Below are positions 1-9,447 of a stretch of DNA of 34,695 nucleotides, in pieces (positions within the stretch are counted from its first letter, which is position 1; every line of letters begins with the position of its first letter). A program made the position numbers and the translations under genes. The notes under the pieces are model-generated. The model made no database searches. It worked only from the letters and a program-made list of their open reading frames with translations, and was not told where the DNA came from. Origin of the DNA: Streptomyces sp. XM83C (GTDB lineage: Bacteria; Actinomycetota; Actinomycetes; Streptomycetales; Streptomycetaceae); the NCBI RefSeq assembly GCF_023072675.1, contig NZ_JALLGL010000031.1, positions 1 through 34,695 of the forward strand, in the 5' to 3' direction.

Positions 1-78
1 CCCCCGCGGCGCCCGCCCTCGCGGTGCCCGCCCCCGCGGCGGGCCGTACCGCAGGGGACCTCCGTGCCCGCGCCGCCG

Positions 79-912
79 TCACGGAGCGCCCGCCGGCCGC
101 GTCACCCCCGCGAACTCGGCGCCCGCCGCGCACAGCCGCTCGTGCAGCGCGCGGAACACGGCGGCGGAACGCACCCCCGGCCAGCCGTCGGGCAGCAGCC
201 GCGCCGGGAGCCCCGGGTCGGTGTAGGGCAGGTGGCGCCAGGAGTCCAGCGCGAGCAGATAGTCCCGATAGGCCTCCTCCGGCGGCGTGTCCTCCCGCCG
301 CTCCCACGCCTGGAGCACGGGCGCGTGCCGGTCGAGGAACGCCTCGTGCTCCTTGGCGATGGCAGCCAGGTCCCACCAGCGGGCGACAGCCTCCACGGTG
401 GCCGCGAACCCGAGGTGCTCCCCGCGGAAGAAGTCCACGTACGCCTCCAGGCCCAGCCGCTTCAGGGTGTGCCGGGTCTCCTCGTACACCCGCGCCGGCG
501 CGATCCACACGCCCGGCGACGCCGTGCCGAACCCGAGCCCCGCCAGCCGGGAGCGCAGCACATGCCGTTTCTGCCGCTCCGACTCGGGCACCGAGAACAC
601 CGCCAGCACCCACGCCTCGTCCTCGGGCGGCGCGGCGGCGTAGATGCGCCGGTCGCCGTCGTCCAGCAACTGCCGTGCCTCGGCGGACAGTTCGTAACCG
701 GCCGCGCCCCGCTCGGTGCGCGCGGGCACCAGCAGACCGCGCCGTTTCAGCCGGGACACCGACGAGCGGACGGAGGGCGCGTCGACACCGACGGCGGCCA
801 GCAGCCGGATCAGTTCGGCGACCGGGACGGGACCGGGCACGAAGCGGCCGTAGGCGCCGTAGAGCGTGACGATCAAAGACCGAGGGGCATGCTGGTCGGA
901 CACGTTGATCAT
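79..912 (-). CDS. PaaX-family transcriptional repressor
   Basis: This 277-residue protein matches the PaaX family in length and layout. An N-terminal winged-helix region (about residues 10-70, with a motif like SLIVTLYGAYGR and a recognition region around SVRSSVSRLKRRGLL) is followed by the central PaaX domain and an alpha-helical C-terminal part. PaaX proteins repress phenylacetate and related aryl-CoA pathways and are released by the aryl-CoA intermediate. The gene lies 37 bp downstream of the CoA ligase on the same strand, so it is probably co-transcribed and controls the ligase, and perhaps the divergent dehydrogenase. The ATG at 912 lacks a strong Shine-Dalgarno sequence; GTG at codon 4 is an alternative. 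The family is clear, but the actual inducer is not shown. Confidence 0.88.
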   Translation of the reverse strand: MINVSDQHAPRSLIVTLYGAYGRFVPGPVPVAELIRLLAAVGVDAPSVRSSVSRLKRRGLLVPARTERGAAGYELSAEARQLLDDGDRRIYAAAPPEDEAWVLAVFSVPESERQKRHVLRSRLAGLGFGTASPGVWIAPARVYEETRHTLKRLGLEAYVDFFRGEHLGFAATVEAVARWWDLAAIAKEHEAFLDRHAPVLQAWERREDTPPEEAYRDYLLALDSWRHLPYTDPGLPARLLPDGWPGVRSAAVFRALHERLCAAGAEFAGVTRPAGAP

Positions 913-949
913 CTTAGGTCGTGTCCATCGCCGCTGGTCATGTTCGGGT

Positions 950-2533
950 TCAGTCGGACGCGCGGAGCCGGAACCGCTGGAGCTTGCCGGTGGCGGTGCG
1001 CGGCAGCGCGTCCAGGAAGACGAACTCGCGGGGGCATTTGTACGGCGCCAGCTCGGACTTGAGGAACGCGCGCAGCGCCTCGGAGTCCCGCGCGGCGCCC
1101 TCCTTCAGCACGGTGTAGGCGACGACGATCTGACCCCGGTCCTCGTCGGGCCGCCCCACCACGGCCGCCTCCAGCACGTCCGGGTGGCGCAGCAGCGCGT
1201 CCTCCACCTCGGGCCCCGCGATGTTGTACCCGGCCGAGATGATCATGTCGTCGGCGCGGGCGACGTACCGGAAGTAGCCGTCGGGTTCGCGGACGTAGGT
1301 GTCGCCGGTGATGTTCCAGCCGCCGCGCACGTACTCCCGCTGCCTCGGGTCGGCGAGATAGCGGCAGCCGACCGGCCCGCGCACCGCGAGCAGCCCCGGC
1401 TCCCCGTCGGGCACCTCCCGCCCGTCGGCGCCGACGATCCGCGCCTGCCAGCCCGGCACGGGCAGCCCGGTCGTGCCGGGGCGGATCGCCTCGTCGGCGG
1501 CGGAGATGAAGATGTGCAGCAGTTCGGTCGCGCCGATGCCATTGATGATCGGCACACCGGTCCGCTCCCGCCACGCGTGCCAGGTCGCGGCGGGCAGGTT
1601 CTCGCCCGCGGACACGCACCGCCGCAGCGACGACACGTCGTGCCCGTCCAGCTCGCCGAGCATCGCCCGGTACGCGGTCGGCGCGGTGAACAGCACCGAC
1701 ACCCGGTGTTCGGAGACCGCCGCGAGCAGCTGCCGCGGATGGGCCTCCTCCAGCAGCAGCGCCGACGCGCCCGCCCGCAGCGGGAACACGACGAGCCCGC
1801 CCAGCCCGAAGGTGAACCCGAGCGGCGGCGACCCCGCGAACAGATCACCGGCGTCCGGTTTCAGCACGTGCCGGGAGAAGGTGTCGGCGATCGCCAGCAG
1901 ATCCCGGTGCAGATGCATGCACCCCTTGGGCCGGCCGGTCGTGCCGGAGGTGAACGCGATCAGCGCCACGTCGTCGGCGGCCGTGTCCACGGCCCGGTAC
2001 GGCGTCTCCGGCGCCGGTCGCCGCAGCAGATCGTCCGGCGAGTCGTCGCCGTACGTCACGATCCGCAGCCCCGGCACGTCGGCCTTCACCAGGTCGTCCA
2101 CCGCCCGCGCGTCGCACAGGGCGTGCCCCACGCGGGCGATCTCGCACATCGTGGCCAGCTCGTGCGGACGCTGCTGCGCCAGCACCGTCACCGCGACCGC
2201 GCCCGCCTTCAGCACCGCCAGCCAGCAGGCCGCCAGCCACGGCGTGGTCGGCCCGCGCAGCAGCACCCGGTTGCCCGGTACGACACCCAGCTCCCCGGTG
2301 AGGACGTGCGCGAGCCGGTCGACGCGGGCGCGCAGCTCGCCGTACGACCACACCGTGCCGTCGGCCGTACGGAACGCGGGGCGGTCGTCCGGGGTCCCGG
2401 CCAGCAGCTCGGCGGCGGCGTTGAGCCGCTCGGGGTAGCGCAGCTCCGGCAGGTCGAAGACCAGCTCGGGCCACTCGTCCGGAGGGGGCAGGTGGTCGCG
2501 CGCGAAGGTGTCGACGTGGGCCGAGACGTTCAT
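950..2533 (-). CDS. Benzoate/2-aminobenzoate-type CoA ligase
   Basis: A 527-residue ANL-superfamily adenylating enzyme that joins an aromatic acid to CoA through an acyl-AMP. Visible motifs are the AMP-binding loop TSGTTGRPKG, the GIGATELLH segment, the hinge region RADDMIISAGYNI, and the C-terminal catalytic lysine in TATGKLQRFR. The N-terminus and overall pattern resemble actinobacterial benzoate/2-aminobenzoate-CoA ligases. ATG at 2533 is preferred because AAGGGGG stands 7-9 bases upstream; the frame stays open to 2752, but that extension is low-complexity and has no ribosome binding site. The gene diverges from the acyl-CoA dehydrogenase and is followed by paaX. The substrate (benzoate, anthranilate or salicylate) cannot be fixed from sequence alone. 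Confidence 0.85.
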   Translation of the reverse strand: MNVSAHVDTFARDHLPPPDEWPELVFDLPELRYPERLNAAAELLAGTPDDRPAFRTADGTVWSYGELRARVDRLAHVLTGELGVVPGNRVLLRGPTTPWLAACWLAVLKAGAVAVTVLAQQRPHELATMCEIARVGHALCDARAVDDLVKADVPGLRIVTYGDDSPDDLLRRPAPETPYRAVDTAADDVALIAFTSGTTGRPKGCMHLHRDLLAIADTFSRHVLKPDAGDLFAGSPPLGFTFGLGGLVVFPLRAGASALLLEEAHPRQLLAAVSEHRVSVLFTAPTAYRAMLGELDGHDVSSLRRCVSAGENLPAATWHAWRERTGVPIINGIGATELLHIFISAADEAIRPGTTGLPVPGWQARIVGADGREVPDGEPGLLAVRGPVGCRYLADPRQREYVRGGWNITGDTYVREPDGYFRYVARADDMIISAGYNIAGPEVEDALLRHPDVLEAAVVGRPDEDRGQIVVAYTVLKEGAARDSEALRAFLKSELAPYKCPREFVFLDALPRTATGKLQRFRLRASD

Positions 2534-2724
2534 GGCGGTTCGCCCCCTTGCCGGGTGGGCCGTGCCTGCTGGGCTCGACGGGGTCGTGGCGCGGCACGGG
2601 CGGACGCGCCCGGTGGGGTGTCCCTCGCACCGCACAGCGAGCGTATCGCCTTGGTGACGGCAGTCAATACAGCGCGATATCGTCGGGGGAGCGGCCGTGG
2701 GGTCGCGGGGAGAGAGGACCGGCG
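2534..2724. promoter_or_regulatory. Divergent promoter region of the aryl-CoA genes
   Basis: This 191-bp stretch separates the divergent starts of the CoA ligase (minus) and acyl-CoA dehydrogenase (plus). It contains an unusually AT-rich patch at about 2663-2690 and good ribosome binding sites at both ends (AAGGGGG toward the ligase, GGGGAGAGAGGA toward the dehydrogenase). No clear palindrome was found, so a PaaX operator here is only inferred from gene order. Confidence 0.5.
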
Positions 2725-4058
2725 ATGCCCGCATTCTCACTCGAACCGGCACAGACCGCCTGGTGCGCCGAGCTGCGCGCCCTGGCCGCCGACCGGCTGC
2801 GCCCGCTCGCCGAGAAGGGCGACCCCGGCCGGATCAACCGGCCCCTCGTCGCCGAACTGGGCCGCCTCGGCCTGCTCGCCCGCCTCTTCACGTCCGGCGC
2901 GCTCGACCTGTGCCTGATGCGGGAGTCCCTCGCCCATGGCTGCACCGAGGCCGAGACCGCCCTCGCCCTCCAGGGCCTCGGCGCCCACCCCGTCCACGCC
3001 CACGGCACCCCCGCCCAGCGCGAGCGCTGGCTGCCCGCCGTCACCGACGGCACGGCGGTTCCCGCCTTCGCCCTCACCGAACCCGACGCGGGCTCCGACG
3101 CGGCGGCACTGCGCCTGCGGGCCGAGCCCGACGGTCCCGGCCGCTGGCGGCTCACCGGCGACAAGTGCTGGATCTCCAACGCCCCCGAGGCCGACTTCTG
3201 CACCGTCTTCGCCCGCACCACCCCCGACGCGGGCGCCCGCGGCGTCACCGCCTTCCTCGTCCCCGCCGACCGCCCCGGCCTCACCGGCGAACCCCTCCGC
3301 ATGCTCTCCCCGCACCCCATCGGCACCCTCCGCTTCGACGCCGTCCCGGTCACCGCCGACGACGTGCTCGGCGAGGTGGACCGCGGCTTCCGCGTCGCCA
3401 TGGGCACCCTCAACCTGTTCCGCCCCAGCGTCGGCGCCTTCGCCGTCGGCATGGCCCAGGCCGCCCTCGACGCCACCGTCGCCCACACCGCCCGCCGCCA
3501 CGCCTTCGGCGGCACCCTGAGCGACCTCCAGGCCGTCTCCCACCAGGTCGCCGAGATGGCGCTGCGCACGGAGGCGGCCCGCCTCACGGTGTACGCGGCG
3601 GCGACCGCGTACGACACGGGCGCCCCCGATGTCCCGGCCCGCGCCGCGATGGCGAAACTCCTAGCCACCGAGACCGCCCAGTACGTCGTCGACACGGCCG
3701 TCCAACTCCACGGCGCCCGCGCCCTCCAGGAGGGCCACCTCCTGGAACACCTCTACCGGGAGGTGCGGGCACCACGGGTGTACGAGGGGGCGAGCGAGGT
3801 GCAGCGGGGGATCATCGCGAAGGAGCTGTACAAGGGCCTGCACGACCGGCAGCCCACCGACCCGCAAGCCGGGCGGCTCACCGGCCCGCAAGCCGGGCGG
3901 CTCACCGGCCCGCGCGCCGGGCGGGACACCGCCCCGCACGCAGGGGAGAACGCCGACCCGCGCGCAGCAGAGCAGGCCGACCCGCACGCGGGGGGAGACA
4001 CGCACGCAGGAGGACACGCCGCCCCGCACCGCGTACCGTCCGCCCATCAGGAGGCCGA

Positions 4059-4062
<4 letters not shown>
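2725..4062 (+). CDS. Acyl-CoA dehydrogenase with repetitive C-terminal tail
   Basis: A 445-residue FAD-dependent acyl-CoA dehydrogenase, expected to introduce an alpha-beta double bond into an acyl-CoA and pass electrons to ETF. The FAD/substrate region TEPDAGSDAAAL and the WRLTGDKCWISN block are present. So is the C-terminal helical domain with FGGTLSDLQAV and the YEGASEVQ segment, where the catalytic glutamate of many family members lies. Domains end near residue 375. The last 65 or so residues are an unusual hydrophilic tail of 8-residue degenerate repeats (PQAGRLTG type) not typical of the family. The ATG at 2725 has GGAGAGAGGA 6 bases upstream. Its stop overlaps the next gene by 4 bases. 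It probably acts on an intermediate of the neighbouring aryl-CoA pathway. Confidence 0.88.
3861..3998 (+). repeat. Degenerate 24-bp tandem repeat in the dehydrogenase 3' end
   Basis: At least five copies of a 24-bp unit starting with CCCGC run in frame at 3861, 3885, 3909, 3933 and 3957, with a further partial copy after 3981. The first two copies are identical; later ones diverge. Each encodes eight residues of the pattern P-x-A-G/A followed by variable residues. The repeat lies wholly in the C-terminal tail, after the enzymatic domains. Confidence 0.85.
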
Positions 4063-5142
<1,080 letters not shown>

Positions 5143-5147
5143 GACCG

Positions 5148-5174
5148 GGGCCGTCCCGCTCTCCGGGACGGCCC
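5148..5174 (+). terminator. Strong hairpin terminator after the secreted-protein gene
   Basis: GGGCCGTCCCG (5148-5158) pairs perfectly with CGGGACGGCCC (5164-5174) around a 5-base loop, starting 6 bases after the stop codon. There is no U-tract, which is normal for Streptomyces terminators. Confidence 0.8.
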
Positions 5175-5230
5175 GGCCACCACGGGACGGACCGTGACAC
5201 GGGAGCCGCACCCGGCCCGGAAGCAGTTGG

Positions 5231-5276
5231 GTGTACGTGAAGGAAGGTGGCAATAGTCTGTGTACGTTGTCAATAG
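5231..5276. promoter_or_regulatory. Direct repeats upstream of the HTH-methylase gene
   Basis: GTGTACGT occurs at 5231-5238 and 5260-5267 (29 bp apart), and CAATAG occurs at 5251-5256 and 5271-5276 (20 bp apart). The stretch is AT-richer than its surroundings and lies 45-90 bp before the methylase start. It may be a binding region for a regulator, possibly the methylase's own HTH domain. Confidence 0.4.
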
Positions 5277-5309
5277 ATGTCACCCTGGAGTGAGAATCCC
5301 GCGCCCGTG

Positions 5310-5315
5310 TACGCT
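5310..5315 (+). promoter_or_regulatory. -10 box of a leaderless promoter for the HTH-methylase
   Basis: TACGCT fits the actinobacterial -10 consensus TANNNT and stands exactly 6 bases before ATG 5322, which has no Shine-Dalgarno sequence. This is the geometry of leaderless transcripts, so transcription and translation probably start at the same base. It supports 5322 over the upstream ATG at 5277. Confidence 0.6.
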
Positions 5316-5321
5316 GGCCCC

Positions 5322-6989
5322 ATGACGGACACTGCCGCCCCCTCGGCCGAGCCCCTGGTCACCGGTGCCGAGATCGCTCGGCTGGCCGGAGTCACCCGAG
5401 CCGCCGTCTCCAACTGGCGTCGGCGGTACGACGATTTCCCCGCGCCGGCGGGCGGCGCCGCCAACAGCCCGCTGTACAGCCTGGCCGAGGTGCAGGCGTG
5501 GCTGGCCAGGCAGCGCAAGGGGCAGGAGGTGTCCCCGGAGGTCGAGCTGTGGCAGGCCCTGCGTGCCGTGTACGGGGAGCAGATGGTGGCGGGGCTCGCG
5601 GACCTCGCCGGGGTGCTGGCGGGCGACGAGGGCGCGACGGTGTCCGACGACATCGCGGAGCGGCTGAAGACGGTCACGCGGACCGCCTCGCCCGCCGAGG
5701 TCGTCCGCGCGCTGACCGAGCGGCTCCTCGACTCCGCCCGGCGCGCCGGCTCGGACCAGGTGACGCCGGAGCGTGTGGTGCGCGCCGTGCGCCACTTCGC
5801 GCCCCGCCTGCGGCCGGGGGCGACCGTGCTGGACCCCGCGTGCGGTATCGGCGTGCTGCTGCTCACGGTGGCCTCCGGCACCGGCATCAGGTGCCACGGG
5901 CAGGAACTGGACGCCGACAGTGCCCGTTTCACCCGGCTCCGCGCCGGCCTGCTGGGCGGCACGGACGCGCACATCGCGACCGGCGACTCGTTGCGGGCGG
6001 ACGCCTGGCCGGACCTCAAGGCGGACCTGGTGGTGTGCGACCCGCCGGCCGGGGTGACCGACTGGGGGCGTGAGGAGCTGCTGCTCGACGCCCGCTGGGA
6101 TCTGGGCACCCCGTCGAAGGCGGAGGGCGAGCTTGCCTGGCTCCAGCACGCGTACGCCCACACCGCCCCCGGCGGTGAGGTGATCATGGTGATGCCGGCG
6201 TCGGTCGCCTACCGCAAGGCGGGCCGCCGGATCCGCGCCGAACTGGTCCGGCGGGGCATCCTCCGTCAGGTCGTCGCGCTCCCGCCGGGCACGGCGACCT
6301 CGCACGCGCTGCCGGTGCACCTGTGGTGCCTGCGCCGCCCGGAGACCGCCGGCGGCACGGACACCGGCCACGCCGTCCGCATGATCGACCTGACCGACAA
6401 CAGCCCCGACGACCGTCTCGATCCGCGCCCCGAGCAGACGGCGGAGGTGCCGCTGATCGAACTCCTCGACGACGTCGTCGATCTGACCCCGGGCAGTCAT
6501 CTCAAGCCCCGCAACCGTGACTTCCCCGCCGAGTACGCCACGCTGCGGACGGCGCTGGAGCAGGAGGTCCGCCGGCTCGTCGCCCTGCTGCCCGCGCTCG
6601 TGCCGGGGGAGGGGCCGGGCTCCCTGGACGGCGCGACGACCGGCGTCGCCGATCTGGCCCGCGCCGGGCTCGTCGAGTACGAGGGGCAGGAGCCGGTGTC
6701 GGTCAGCGATCAGCTCGACACGGACTTCCTGCGCGGCTTCCTGCGCAGCCCCGCCAACACGCGCCGTTCGACCACGTCGAGCGGCGGCTACCGCTTCGAC
6801 GGCAAGGGCGCCCGTATCCCCCGGATGCGCATCGAGGAACAGCGCCGTTACGGCGGTGCTTTCCGCGCCCTGTCGGCGTTCGAGGACAGCATGCGCAGGA
6901 TCGACGAGCTGAGCCGAAAGCTCGCCGAGTGCGCCCGCGACGGCCTCACCACGGGCGCCCTCGCCCCTGACCGGCGCGACGGTGAGTGA
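5322..6989 (+). CDS. N-6 adenine DNA methylase homologue with N-terminal HTH, catalytic motif altered
   Basis: A 555-residue protein. Residues about 10-50 form a helix-turn-helix (GAEIARLAGVTRAAVSNWRRR). A HsdM-like methyltransferase fold follows, with AdoMet motif I DPACGIGVLLL near residue 173 and catalytic motif IV near residue 239. Motif IV reads CDPPAG rather than the usual N/D-P-P-F/Y; the aromatic residue that stacks on the flipped adenine is alanine. The C-terminal part (RMRIEEQRRYGGAFRAL and a following helix) resembles a short specificity or multimerisation tail. The protein may therefore be a DNA- or SAM-binding regulator rather than an active methylase. It converges on the McrBC-UvrD operon and is probably leaderless. 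A tandem duplication starts inside its 3' end. Confidence 0.82.
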   Translation: MTDTAAPSAEPLVTGAEIARLAGVTRAAVSNWRRRYDDFPAPAGGAANSPLYSLAEVQAWLARQRKGQEVSPEVELWQALRAVYGEQMVAGLADLAGVLAGDEGATVSDDIAERLKTVTRTASPAEVVRALTERLLDSARRAGSDQVTPERVVRAVRHFAPRLRPGATVLDPACGIGVLLLTVASGTGIRCHGQELDADSARFTRLRAGLLGGTDAHIATGDSLRADAWPDLKADLVVCDPPAGVTDWGREELLLDARWDLGTPSKAEGELAWLQHAYAHTAPGGEVIMVMPASVAYRKAGRRIRAELVRRGILRQVVALPPGTATSHALPVHLWCLRRPETAGGTDTGHAVRMIDLTDNSPDDRLDPRPEQTAEVPLIELLDDVVDLTPGSHLKPRNRDFPAEYATLRTALEQEVRRLVALLPALVPGEGPGSLDGATTGVADLARAGLVEYEGQEPVSVSDQLDTDFLRGFLRSPANTRRSTTSSGGYRFDGKGARIPRMRIEEQRRYGGAFRALSAFEDSMRRIDELSRKLAECARDGLTTGALAPDRRDGE

Positions 6990-7153
6990 TCCGCCCTGGC
7001 CTCAGTCGCCCTCACTACGGGCGCCGTCGCCCCCCGGCCGGCGCGACGGTGAGTGATCCGCCCTCGCCTCAGCTCGCCCTCACCATGGGCGACGCCCTCG
7101 CCCCCGGCCGGCGCGACGGTGAGTGATCCGCCCTCGGCCTCAGCTCGCCCTCA
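6944..7153 (+). repeat. Three tandem copies of the methylase gene's 3' end
   Basis: A unit of 67-70 bp is repeated about three times. The core beginning CCGGCGCGACGGTGAGTGAT starts at 6971, 7038 and 7108. The first copy contains the methylase's last codons and stop; the other two lie downstream. Indels of 1-3 bases put the copies out of frame with one another, so only the first is coding. Confidence 0.85.
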
Positions 7154-7278
7154 GTCCGCCCGACCGGCCCAGCCCGCCGTAGCCGGCCCTCACCACACCC
7201 GCCGACTCCACCTCAGCGCACCGCACCGCGGCCCCCCTCGCCCCCGGTCTGCCGGCCCCGCGCCAACCGATCAGCCCC
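7154..7278. other. Convergent intergenic stretch, nothing recognised
   Basis: This is the rest of the 289-bp gap between the methylase stop and the stop of the converging UvrD-type helicase. It is GC-rich with CT-rich runs on the plus strand. No gene, promoter or convincing terminator hairpin was seen. Confidence 0.5.
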
Positions 7279-9417
7279 TCACCCCACTTCCGGCAGGAAC
7301 GGGCTCGGCGCCCCGCTCCACGTCACGCTGAGGCTCTCCCGGGCCCGCGTGCAGGCGACGAACAGCAGGCAGCGTTCCCTCAGCAGGTCCGCCTCGTGCT
7401 GGAGCGGGTCCGCCTCCCGCGGGGTGATCTCACGCGCGAACGGCACGGCGCCCTCGGCGACGCCGAGCACGGACACCGCGCGGAACTCCAGGCCCTTCAT
7501 GGCGTGCATGGTGGCGAGCCGCACCCCCTCCACGCCCTGCGCGCCCTGCCCCTTGACCCTCACGACGGGGATCCCGGCGGCCCTCAGTTTCGACTCGGCG
7601 GCGTCCAGCGACAGGTTGAACCGGGCGCACACGCCGATCTCCTGCGGGGCGAGCCCCTCGGCGAGCCACTCCTTGACCCGCTCCACGAGCGCCTCGGTCT
7701 CCTCGTGCCGCGACCCGTACCCCTGTACCCGCGGCCGGCCCCCGTGCAGCAGGGAGCGGTACCCGGCGAGTGTGTCCGCGCCCTCACCGTCCAGCGCCTC
7801 CACGGTGACCGGCGTGAGCAGCGCGGCCGACCAGGCGAGGATCTCCTCCGTGGAGCGGTAGTTGACCCGCAGCCGGAAACTGCGCCCCGCCGTGGGGATG
7901 CCGAGCGAGCCGAGCGACACCCGTGAGTCGTAGATCCGCTGGTGCGGGTCGCCGGTGACGAACAGGTCGTCGGGGCCGGGCGCGACGGCGGCCCGCAGGA
8001 CCCGCCACTGCGCCGGGTGCAGATCCTGCGCCTCGTCGACGACGACATGGTCGTACGGCGCGGTCCCGGCGGCGAGCAGGTCGGCGGCGCGGGCGCAGAT
8101 CCGCAGGTGGGTGGTCTCGCCGCGGTCGCGCAGCAGCTCCTCGAACCGCTCCACGCCCCGCCACACCTCCCGCCGCCGAGAGGGCCCGAGCCCGGTGCCC
8201 CGCCCGCGCCGGTTCGCGGCGAGGTAGGCGTCCAGGTCCCGCAGGTCCTGACCGAGCACCACGTGCCGGTACTCCTGGGCGAGGAACTGCGCGGTGAACG
8301 GCAGGCCCAGCCGGCGGATCACCTTCTCCCACAGCTGCCGCTGCTCGCGGTCGCCGAGCGGCTTGGCCGCGCCTTGCGGTGTCGCGGCGCGCACGACACT
8401 GTTGGCGAAGGCGTCGACCGTCGTCACATCGACCCGTGACAGCTGCTTGTCGTCGTCGTCGAGGAGGAGCCCCAGCATGTCCCGCAGGCCCGCGGCGAGC
8501 GCGTTGGTGTACGTGGTGAGCAGGACGCGGCTGTCGTCGGAGCGGCCCAGCAGATGCTTGACGCGGTGCAGGGCGGCCACGGTCTTGCCGGTGCCGGGCC
8601 CGCCGGTGACCTGCACCGGTCCGCCGTAGGAGGTGCGGTAGGCGACCCGCCGCTGTGACGGGTGCAGAAAGATCCGCCAGGCCGCGAAGGGTTTCGCGAG
8701 GATCTCCTCCAGTTCCCGCGGCCCGGTGACCAGCCGGATGCGGGCGGAGGTGTTGGCGATGACGGTGGCCAGGTCCTCGACGGGTTCGGCGGGCGCGTCG
8801 GCGGGCCGGCGCACGGCCACCACGTCCCGGTACACCTCCTCGGGGCTGAACCCTTCGGCGAGGTACTGGAGCACCTCGAGCTGATCCTCCGGCAGCAGCG
8901 TCGCGAACGCCTCCAGTTGGGCCTTGTCCACCATGGACCGGGCGGCCCGCAGAACCTGGTCGTCGATGCCGAGTTCGCGCAGCGTGCCGTCGGACACCCC
9001 GTCGAACAGCAGCTCGGGCGCGGAGCGCGCGGCCGTCTCGTACAGCGGTGTCAGTTCGTCGAGCGCGACGGCGTTGCGGACCTCCAGGGCCCGTGTGGCG
9101 GTGTTGGCGCTGTAGAGCCGTTTCGCCGCCCAGGTGTAGGCGTCGTCGTGCGGCAGCACGTTGACGAGGAGGAAGGTGTCGGAGCCGTCGTCGGGGGCGA
9201 GGACGACGCCCCGCCAGAAGTCGGTGACGCGGATGGTGCGCATGCGCGGGTCGCGGGCGTTCTCCACGGACTCCAGGTGCAGGCCCTTGTCCGCGTTGAG
9301 TTCGGCGACGCTCAGCGCCTGGAACTTCGCCATGGCTTTGCGCACCCCTGTTCTGACCTGTTTGTCGAGGGTGTCGTAGCCGTCCCAGAAGCTCTGGGCG
9401 AAGGCGAGGCGGGGCAT
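7279..9417 (-). CDS. UvrD/PcrA-type superfamily 1 helicase with RelE-like N-terminus
   Basis: A 712-residue SF1A helicase, expected to unwind DNA 3' to 5' using ATP. Motifs in order are Walker A GGPGTGKT (about residue 275), VVVDEAQDLHPAQW, VTGDPHQRIYD, VNYRSTEEI, ATMHAMKGLEFRAV and VACTRARESL. The first 110 or so residues (LAFAQSFWDGYDTLDKQVRTG, then RTIRVTDFWRGVVLAP) resemble the RelE/ParE toxin fold found fused to some UvrD-like helicases. It is the last gene of the McrB-McrC-UvrD operon. ATG 9417 has GGAAAGGA 9 bases upstream. An in-frame ATG at 9447 directly abuts the McrC stop and would add 10 residues. The three-gene linkage suggests the helicase aids McrBC cleavage or processing. Confidence 0.87.
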   Translation of the reverse strand: MPRLAFAQSFWDGYDTLDKQVRTGVRKAMAKFQALSVAELNADKGLHLESVENARDPRMRTIRVTDFWRGVVLAPDDGSDTFLLVNVLPHDDAYTWAAKRLYSANTATRALEVRNAVALDELTPLYETAARSAPELLFDGVSDGTLRELGIDDQVLRAARSMVDKAQLEAFATLLPEDQLEVLQYLAEGFSPEEVYRDVVAVRRPADAPAEPVEDLATVIANTSARIRLVTGPRELEEILAKPFAAWRIFLHPSQRRVAYRTSYGGPVQVTGGPGTGKTVAALHRVKHLLGRSDDSRVLLTTYTNALAAGLRDMLGLLLDDDDKQLSRVDVTTVDAFANSVVRAATPQGAAKPLGDREQRQLWEKVIRRLGLPFTAQFLAQEYRHVVLGQDLRDLDAYLAANRRGRGTGLGPSRRREVWRGVERFEELLRDRGETTHLRICARAADLLAAGTAPYDHVVVDEAQDLHPAQWRVLRAAVAPGPDDLFVTGDPHQRIYDSRVSLGSLGIPTAGRSFRLRVNYRSTEEILAWSAALLTPVTVEALDGEGADTLAGYRSLLHGGRPRVQGYGSRHEETEALVERVKEWLAEGLAPQEIGVCARFNLSLDAAESKLRAAGIPVVRVKGQGAQGVEGVRLATMHAMKGLEFRAVSVLGVAEGAVPFAREITPREADPLQHEADLLRERCLLFVACTRARESLSVTWSGAPSPFLPEVG

Positions 9418-9447
9418 GACGTCGTTTCCTTTCCGCCGGACGGGCAT

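Noticed and set aside
1..78. 3' end of an upstream gene or a terminator
   Set aside because: Too short and GC-repetitive; no frame or stable hairpin could be supported.
2534..2752. Extended N-terminus of the CoA ligase from ATG 2752
   Set aside because: It would cover the divergent promoter; ATG 2533 has a good ribosome binding site and matches family length.
866..2917. Plus-strand frame of about 680 codons over the CoA ligase
   Set aside because: Shadow of the ligase gene, biased composition, and no domain.
5264..5280. TTGTCAATAG as a third copy of the TTGAC/GTCAA operator
   Set aside because: Only one half matches, the spacing to any -10 box is wrong, and no palindrome is formed.
6944..7153. 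CRISPR array
   Set aside because: Only three units of 67-70 bp with no repeat/spacer structure; it is a tandem duplication of a gene end.
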